Origin: Treponema_C sp050937815
Lineage (GTDB): Bacteria; Spirochaetota; Spirochaetia; Treponematales; Treponemataceae
Reading direction: 5' to 3'
NCBI RefSeq assembly: GCF_050937815.1
Contig: NZ_JACDIJ010000001.1
Span: 1-64,000, forward strand
DNA length: 64,000 nucleotides
Shown: piece by piece, positions 59,684 to 64,000 of the stretch
How the letters are laid out: every line of letters begins with the position of its first letter
How positions within the stretch are numbered: the first letter of the stretch is position 1
Translations under genes and position numbers: made by a program
The notes under the pieces: generated by a model
Seen by the model: the letters and a program-made list of their open reading frames with translations, nothing else
Told to the model about the DNA's origin: nothing
Database searches by the model: none

Positions 59684-60751
59684 TTAAAAATTGTAATATA
59701 TATATTCGGCTATCGCCGGAGCTAAAAGCTTATTCCGTATAGTATCCAAAACTTGCCATTGATTTTTTTCTTTAGCGGAAAAACTGTAACTTGTCTGTAA
59801 TATAATATCGGATGTTTTTATGTCCATTATAAATAAATCGATTCTTTGTACCGCTTCATATAATTCATCTTCCGTCTTTGTTACCGGCGATTCGTACTTT
59901 ACCGTTCCGAATATCAAATAATCGATTTGTCCTCTAAATAATGCCGAAGCATTTTTATAAAGCAAATCGATATTACCGTTATGTATTTCATTGATAAAAT
60001 CCGAATTACCCGCTCTGCGGAAACCTTTTCTAAACAAGGCTTTTAAAAGCGAGGAGGAAGTTAAACTGTTTGATGTAATCGCTTTGCCCGATTCCGTATA
60101 ATCCAAAATGGAAACCGATAAGCTTTTGTTTGTTTTATCGGTATATACCTTATACGGTATTTTTACGGAATTTTCTTCGGCATATTGCAATACTTGGGAA
60201 TCCATAACCGCGGCGGTAGGGTAGAAGGACACATGCGTATTGCAGGAAAATTCTGGAAGAGGACTTGAAAAAACGACAATACCGTTTTTATCGCTTTGTA
60301 TTTCTTCCGTTGCAAAAACCAAATTGTCGTTTATACGGCTTGACGGATATTTTACCGTAAAGCCGACCGATGCGGCGGGGTGTCCCTGTTTGTCGGTTAC
60401 CGCAATCGAAAAAGCGGATGTAAAAGCAAATCCGCTTTTTGTTTCCGACGGGGAATTTACGATTTTAATGTTTATGTTTTCACACAGCAGTTTGTATTCG
60501 GCAAGCAAGTCAACGGTTTTTTGTTTTTCTGCGGAATTGTCGGTTTCATCATATACAACCGTCAATTTTTTTCCCGTTTTTTGAACGGTATCCGTTTTTT
60601 TTTCTTCCGGCTTGCCTTTTATGTTTTGAACGGAAACCTCTTGCGCCGCATCCGGCTGTGACACCGAATCTTTCGGGGTGCTTAGACAGGAAATGAAAAA
60701 AACTGCAATGCAGCATAAAAAAGAAAATCGTATATATTTTAGTATATGCAT
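59684..60751 (-). CDS. Lipoprotein of unknown function
   Basis: 355 residues. A signal with lipobox FFISC (Cys about 22) precedes a polar linker, then a mostly beta domain with an Ig-like stretch at about 90-180 (AFTSAFSIAVTDKQGHPAASVGFTVKYPS) and a C-terminal part ending in YIYYNF. Residues about 240-355 (RRAGNSDFINEIHNGNIDLLYKNASALFRGQIDYLIFGTVKYES) look like a curli-regulatory CsgG/LPP20-type fold, but this is tentative. I chose the ATG at 60751 because a longer frame lacks a signal. Directly downstream is thrC. Confidence 0.65.
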   Translation of the reverse strand: MHILKYIRFSFLCCIAVFFISCLSTPKDSVSQPDAAQEVSVQNIKGKPEEKKTDTVQKTGKKLTVVYDETDNSAEKQKTVDLLAEYKLLCENINIKIVNSPSETKSGFAFTSAFSIAVTDKQGHPAASVGFTVKYPSSRINDNLVFATEEIQSDKNGIVVFSSPLPEFSCNTHVSFYPTAAVMDSQVLQYAEENSVKIPYKVYTDKTNKSLSVSILDYTESGKAITSNSLTSSSLLKALFRKGFRRAGNSDFINEIHNGNIDLLYKNASALFRGQIDYLIFGTVKYESPVTKTEDELYEAVQRIDLFIMDIKTSDIILQTSYSFSAKEKNQWQVLDTIRNKLLAPAIAEYIYYNF

Positions 60752-60844
60752 GATGGAAAACTCCAATATATGTATGATATCTATATTGTACTCTTGAAAC
60801 AAAGGAATTTCAATATCAAATTGTTTTTTTCTTAACGATTTCTC

Positions 60845-60873
60845 TTGCAATAGGGGCGGGCTTTTATTATGAT
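60845..60873 (+). promoter_or_regulatory. alr promoter placed directly on the start codon
   Basis: TTGCAA (60845-60850), 17-base spacer, TATGAT (60868-60873). Only nine bases lie between the -10 box and the ATG at 60883, so the leader is nearly absent. Confidence 0.6.
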
Positions 60874-60882
60874 AGTACGGGT

Positions 60883-62037
60883 ATGAGAGGAACACAGGCA
60901 CGTATACATCTTTCAAATTTTGAGCACAATATTTTTCAAATAAAACAACATACCCTCGCAAAGCTTTGCATATCCGTAAAAGCAAATGCATACGGACACG
61001 GTGCCGTGCATATTGCGCAAAAAGCCGTAGCCTGCGGTGTCGATTGTCTTGCCGTTGCCTCAGTTCAAGAGGGTGCCCAGCTGCGTCAAGCGGGTATTAC
61101 AGCTCCGATTCTTTTATTCGGTCTTACGCTGCCCGATGAAATTCCCGATATTGTACAATGGAATTTGCAGCCCTTTGTATGCGATATGGAGTTTATCGAA
61201 TTACTTGAAAAAGCACTTGAAAAGAATTCCGATTTTAAAAAAGCCGGTGTAAAATATCCCGTTCATTTAAAAATCGATACCGGAATGGGACGTATAGGAT
61301 GCGCCGAGCGGGATGTTTCGGCTTTGGCTTTGTATATATCGAAATCACCGTATCTGCATTTACAAGGTGTTTGTACTCATTTTGCCGTTTCCGATTCGCT
61401 TGAATCCCGAGACATTGCATACACAAACAATCAAATACACACATTTACAAAAAGTATCGATGCAATAAAAAAACAAGCCGTAGAGCCGGGAATTCGTCAT
61501 TGTTCGGCTTCGGGCGGCATTCTTATGTACCCGCATGCGCATTTCGATATGGTTCGTGCCGGCATTATAGCATACGGCTATTTCCCGTCTAAAGCGCTTA
61601 AAACGGCTTTAAGCGAAGGTAGGGAAAAACTGGTTAAGTTAAAACCGGTGATGGAACTTACAGCTCCGGTTGTCAGTATAAAAACGCTTAAAGCCGGCCA
61701 ATCGGTTTCATACGGGCGCACGTGGACGGCACAAAAAGACACGCGAATCGCAACCCTGCCTATCGGCTACGGTGACGGGTTGCCCAGAAACGCCGCACCG
61801 GGTTTGCATGTCGGTATAGGGGACTCATCCTATCCCGTTGTCGGACGCATTTGTATGGATCAATGTATGGTAGATATCGGAAAAAACTCGGATGTTCAAA
61901 GATGGGATGAGGCCCTTATTTTCGGGCCGGGCGCAAACAGCCAAACCGCCGAAAATATAGCGGAATTGGTGAATACCATACATTATGAAATCCTGACCGG
62001 AATATCGGCACGGGTTCCGCGTATTATGGTTCCGTAG
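60883..62037 (+). CDS. alr: Alanine racemase
   Basis: 384 residues. The PLP lysine is in CISVKANAYGHGAVHIAQKAV, and the second catalytic Tyr is in QSVSYGRTWTA; RICMDQCMVDIG is also a family motif. It makes D-alanine for peptidoglycan, together with the D-Ala-handling DacA elsewhere in the window. Its start lacks a ribosome-binding site, and the promoter abuts it. Confidence 0.94.
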   Translation: MRGTQARIHLSNFEHNIFQIKQHTLAKLCISVKANAYGHGAVHIAQKAVACGVDCLAVASVQEGAQLRQAGITAPILLFGLTLPDEIPDIVQWNLQPFVCDMEFIELLEKALEKNSDFKKAGVKYPVHLKIDTGMGRIGCAERDVSALALYISKSPYLHLQGVCTHFAVSDSLESRDIAYTNNQIHTFTKSIDAIKKQAVEPGIRHCSASGGILMYPHAHFDMVRAGIIAYGYFPSKALKTALSEGREKLVKLKPVMELTAPVVSIKTLKAGQSVSYGRTWTAQKDTRIATLPIGYGDGLPRNAAPGLHVGIGDSSYPVVGRICMDQCMVDIGKNSDVQRWDEALIFGPGANSQTAENIAELVNTIHYEILTGISARVPRIMVP

Positions 62038-62056
62038 ATAAGCCGCTGTTTGCCGG

Positions 62057-62386
62057 CTAACCTCTTAAGAAATTATACAATACAGCCAAAACGATAGCCA
62101 ATAGTATAAAGGTCGCGATATAAACCCAAACGGGAAGCGGATCATCCGCTTTTTTTCCGTATGCGCCGCTTTTTTTTGCGGAATCGGAAGAACCGCCGAA
62201 ATCTTTCATAGCGTAACCGCATTGCGGGCAGCCTTTTTTAAAAGCCGAATGTTCGCCCGTGTGCCCGCAATTCGGACAACGCACCGAGGCGAAAAAACGT
62301 CCGCATTTGGGGCAAAATCGCGCATTTACCGGAACTTCCGTATCACAAAATTCGCAAAAAAACTTGGGACGGTGTTTTGCGTTCAT
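62057..62386 (-). CDS. Zinc-ribbon membrane protein
   Basis: 109 residues. Three pairs of CxxC motifs in the first 60 residues: CEFCDTEVPVNARFCPKCGRFF and CPNCGHTGEHSAFKKGCPQCGYAM, which should bind two zinc ions, followed by a Ser/Gly/Lys linker and one C-terminal membrane helix (about 85-106). I chose the ATG at 62386, since a longer N-terminus is hydrophobic but lacks a ribosome-binding site. The function is unknown; similar ribbon-plus-helix proteins are common in bacteria. Confidence 0.75.
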   Translation of the reverse strand: MNAKHRPKFFCEFCDTEVPVNARFCPKCGRFFASVRCPNCGHTGEHSAFKKGCPQCGYAMKDFGGSSDSAKKSGAYGKKADDPLPVWVYIATFILLAIVLAVLYNFLRG

Positions 62387-62457
62387 AAAAAAAGCATAAC
62401 CTAATTGGAAAAAAAAATCCAGAGGGAAATACATAAAATGGAGGTTTTTTCCGTTAA

Positions 62458-62541
62458 TGCCCGGAACAAGACTTGAACTTGCACACCCGTGAAGGCTCTA
62501 GTACCTGAAACTAGCGTGTCTACCAATTCCACCATCCGGGC
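62458..62541 (-). tRNA. tRNA-Leu (anticodon CAG)
   Basis: Minus strand: acceptor GCCCGGA/TCCGGGC, D region GTGGAATTGGTAGACAC, anticodon stem CTAGT/ACTAG with loop TTCAGGT (anticodon CAG), long variable arm (class II) and T loop TTCAAGT. Discriminator A. CCA is not encoded. Confidence 0.95.
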
Positions 62542-62544
62542 AGG

Positions 62545-62587
62545 AAAAAACGCAGCCGTTAATAAGCCGCTTATTTTTTAACTGCAT
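62545..62587 (-). terminator. Terminator-like hairpin between the tRNA-Leu promoter and the tRNA
   Basis: On the minus strand GCAG-TTAA...AATAAG-CGG-CTTATT-AA...CTGC folds into an interrupted stem, followed by G and six T residues (62545-62550) that end three bases before the tRNA. It mirrors the arrangement at tRNA-Gly. Confidence 0.6.
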
Positions 62588-62589
62588 TA

Positions 62590-62618
62590 AATATAGTGAA
62601 AAAACGGACTTATGTCAA
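62590..62618 (-). promoter_or_regulatory. tRNA-Leu promoter
   Basis: On the minus strand TTGACA (complement at 62613-62618), 17-base spacer, TATATT (complement at 62590-62595). Confidence 0.8.
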
Positions 62619-62695
62619 CAATATAAATTATTAAAACAAGCGGTACCTATTGTAAAATTACGGCAAACGGCAGGTATTTAATGCCGCAGTTATTT

Positions 62696-63676
62696 TTATT
62701 TTTTTAAAATACACATTTCGGCAACGCCATCATCGAGGCCTTGTACTTGTACCGATACGTTTAAAATTTCATCGCCGCGTTTTATAATGCCGCTCGACTT
62801 TTGTCCGAAACGCAAACTGCGGAATAGGTTTTTATCGTCCGGTCGGAAAAATAACAAAGGCGGGTTGTATTCGACTATAGAGCCTTGTACGGCCGTTTTT
62901 GTTGACGGATGCACAAAGGTAAACGTATTCGCTTTAGCGGGTTGTTCCGGTTTGCTGTCGGCGGTAAAATCGGCATTAAAATCGTCTTTTACGAAAACAG
63001 TTTCCGACGCGTCTGCCTCAGATTCGATTTCGATAGGCTGTGCCGGAATTTCAATTTCAGGTTCGGTTATGCTTTCAAATTCTTTTGTGTTTGTGCCGAT
63101 TTCGGGTAGCTCTTCAATGTACTCCGGTGCAATGTCTTCGTTATTTTCCAGCTCAATAAGTGTAATACATTCTTTCGAAACGTTCGGACTGCTTTCAATC
63201 GGTTCGGCAAAATCTATAATTTCAAGTTCGTCCGCATACTGTTCGTTTTGATTTTCCCGTTCGGCAGGGTTGTCGGGTTTAAGCTGCACTTGCGTATGCG
63301 TTTGTGTTTTTCCCGCTGCATCGGAAAAGAGCAGTGCGGTAATTTGCTCTTGAATGTCTTTTTCTTCGATGGAAGTATCGAGGCAGTGGACGCCCAAAAA
63401 ATCTGCTTTTTCACTTTCTTCTTCCGAAAGGTGTGCTCCAAGAAAAATACGGGGCTGCAAGGGACCGAATCCGGTTTTTATGTGTTGTACCAGTGTTTTC
63501 CAATGACGCGGATAATCGGAACCGTCTATAAACACAAGCTGCGGTGCTATTTCTTCCAAATTGTCCATCGCTTTTAAAAGCCAGCGATAACAAATTATAT
63601 CATAGCCCGCTTTATTAAAAAAAGCTGCATATGAGTTCAGCACATCTTCGGATTCCGAAATCAATAAGGCTTTCAT
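62696..63676 (-). CDS. Receiver-like protein with PilZ-like C-terminus
   Basis: 326 residues. Residues 1-125 resemble a receiver domain (MKALLISESEDVLNSYAAFF, QLVFIDGSDYPRHW, PRIFLGAHLSEEESEKADFLG), but the acidic pocket is incomplete, so it may not be phosphorylated. A long acidic linker follows (about 130-240). The C-terminal 80 or so residues (FTFVHPSTKTAVQGSIVEYNPPLLFFRPDDKNLFRSLRFGQK) are PilZ-like but lack a clear RxxxR/DxSxxG pair. It starts on the stop of the upstream gene (63673-63676 overlap). Confidence 0.65.
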   Translation of the reverse strand: MKALLISESEDVLNSYAAFFNKAGYDIICYRWLLKAMDNLEEIAPQLVFIDGSDYPRHWKTLVQHIKTGFGPLQPRIFLGAHLSEEESEKADFLGVHCLDTSIEEKDIQEQITALLFSDAAGKTQTHTQVQLKPDNPAERENQNEQYADELEIIDFAEPIESSPNVSKECITLIELENNEDIAPEYIEELPEIGTNTKEFESITEPEIEIPAQPIEIESEADASETVFVKDDFNADFTADSKPEQPAKANTFTFVHPSTKTAVQGSIVEYNPPLLFFRPDDKNLFRSLRFGQKSSGIIKRGDEILNVSVQVQGLDDGVAEMCILKK

Positions 63677-64000
63677 TCTGTCCCCAAATTATCTACCGTA
63701 TAATCATATATTTGCCATATTCCGTCGCGCAAACGAACGTAATAAGTGTAGCGTTTTTTTTCTTTAAAGGTCGGGTATTTGAACCATTCTATAACACTGA
63801 CAGTTCCTTCGTTTTTCGTATATGCGGTTTTTTCAATCGTAAACATTTCGGGAATTGCGGCTATATCCGAATCCATATTTTCGGCTGCAAGGAGTTTTTT
63901 AAAATTAGAAAGCATTGTTAAGCGTTCCTGTTCGGAAGCTGCCGTATATTTGCGTTTGTTAATATCGTTTTTCATATAAATGGCTTCTACATCCATATAT
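63673..64000 (-). CDS. Protein of unknown function, 5' end possibly outside the window
   Basis: At least 107 residues in frame up to the window's right edge, so the start may be upstream; ATG codons at 63996 and 63975 are alternatives. The visible part has a helical N-terminus (ASEQERLTMLSNFKKLLAAENM) and a beta-rich C-terminal segment (EWFKYPTFKEKKRYTYYVRLRDGIWQIYDYTVDN) that resembles small exported or NTF2-like proteins. It overlaps the receiver-like gene by four bases. Confidence 0.5.
   Translation of the reverse strand, partial: YMDVEAIYMKNDINKRKYTAASEQERLTMLSNFKKLLAAENMDSDIAAIPEMFTIEKTAYTKNEGTVSVIEWFKYPTFKEKKRYTYYVRLRDGIWQIYDYTVDNLGTE

Overview
This window comes from a spirochaete of the genus Treponema, probably a host-associated (oral or gut type) species. 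The evidence is the gene order rpsB-tsf-frr-uppS-cdsA-dxr-rseP and rpsF-ssb-rpsR-rplI-dnaB, which I recall as the treponemal arrangement, together with many lipoproteins, TPR proteins and AT-rich promoters.

About 1-9,900 is an accessory region. From 1 to 5,230 it is a row of broken RHS cassettes. Each of three RHS-core fragments carries a different C-terminal tip and is followed at once by a small AT-rich membrane protein, as expected for displaced toxin-tip/immunity modules of a polymorphic toxin system. From 5,231 to 9,900 there are exported or membrane proteins of unknown function with SH3-like and NADase-type glycan-binding-like domains, plus decayed copies of both domains and palindromic repeats.

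9,955-25,600 holds a Gx/ECF-like membrane pair; a PadR-DUF1700-DUF4097-PspC envelope operon with structured leaders; dacA, aroC and a GT-B-like protein; a leuCD-type hydro-lyase pair; an HMA-fold protein without metal-binding cysteines; rlmN, two TPR-type genes and rsmD; and a lipoprotein flavocytochrome.

25,600-39,100 contains rpsF-ssb-rpsR-rplI-dnaB on the plus strand and, on the minus strand, rpsB-tsf-frr-uppS-cdsA-dxr-rseP-propeller protein, then maf, a CmpB-like membrane protein and tRNA-Arg. 39,200-45,060 holds secreted proteins, coaD, rpmF-acpP-rnc, and a beta-barrel/lipoprotein pair. 45,100-50,640 holds plsC and a four-gene redox cluster: two DUF5692-like membrane proteins flanking a CrtI-like FAD oxidoreductase and a flavin/2Fe-2S reductase. 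50,685-55,143 is thiI-trkH-trkA-PAS-like. 55,200-64,000 holds fadD-like, thrC, alr, tRNA-Gly, tRNA-Leu, a zinc-ribbon protein and a receiver-like/PilZ-like protein.

The most unusual items are the RHS module array, the DUF5692 redox cluster, an identical 16-bp palindrome over two promoters (flavocytochrome and rpsF), a tRNA-Arg one base from a start codon, terminator-like hairpins between tRNA promoters and tRNAs, and leaderless-looking promoters for coaD and alr.
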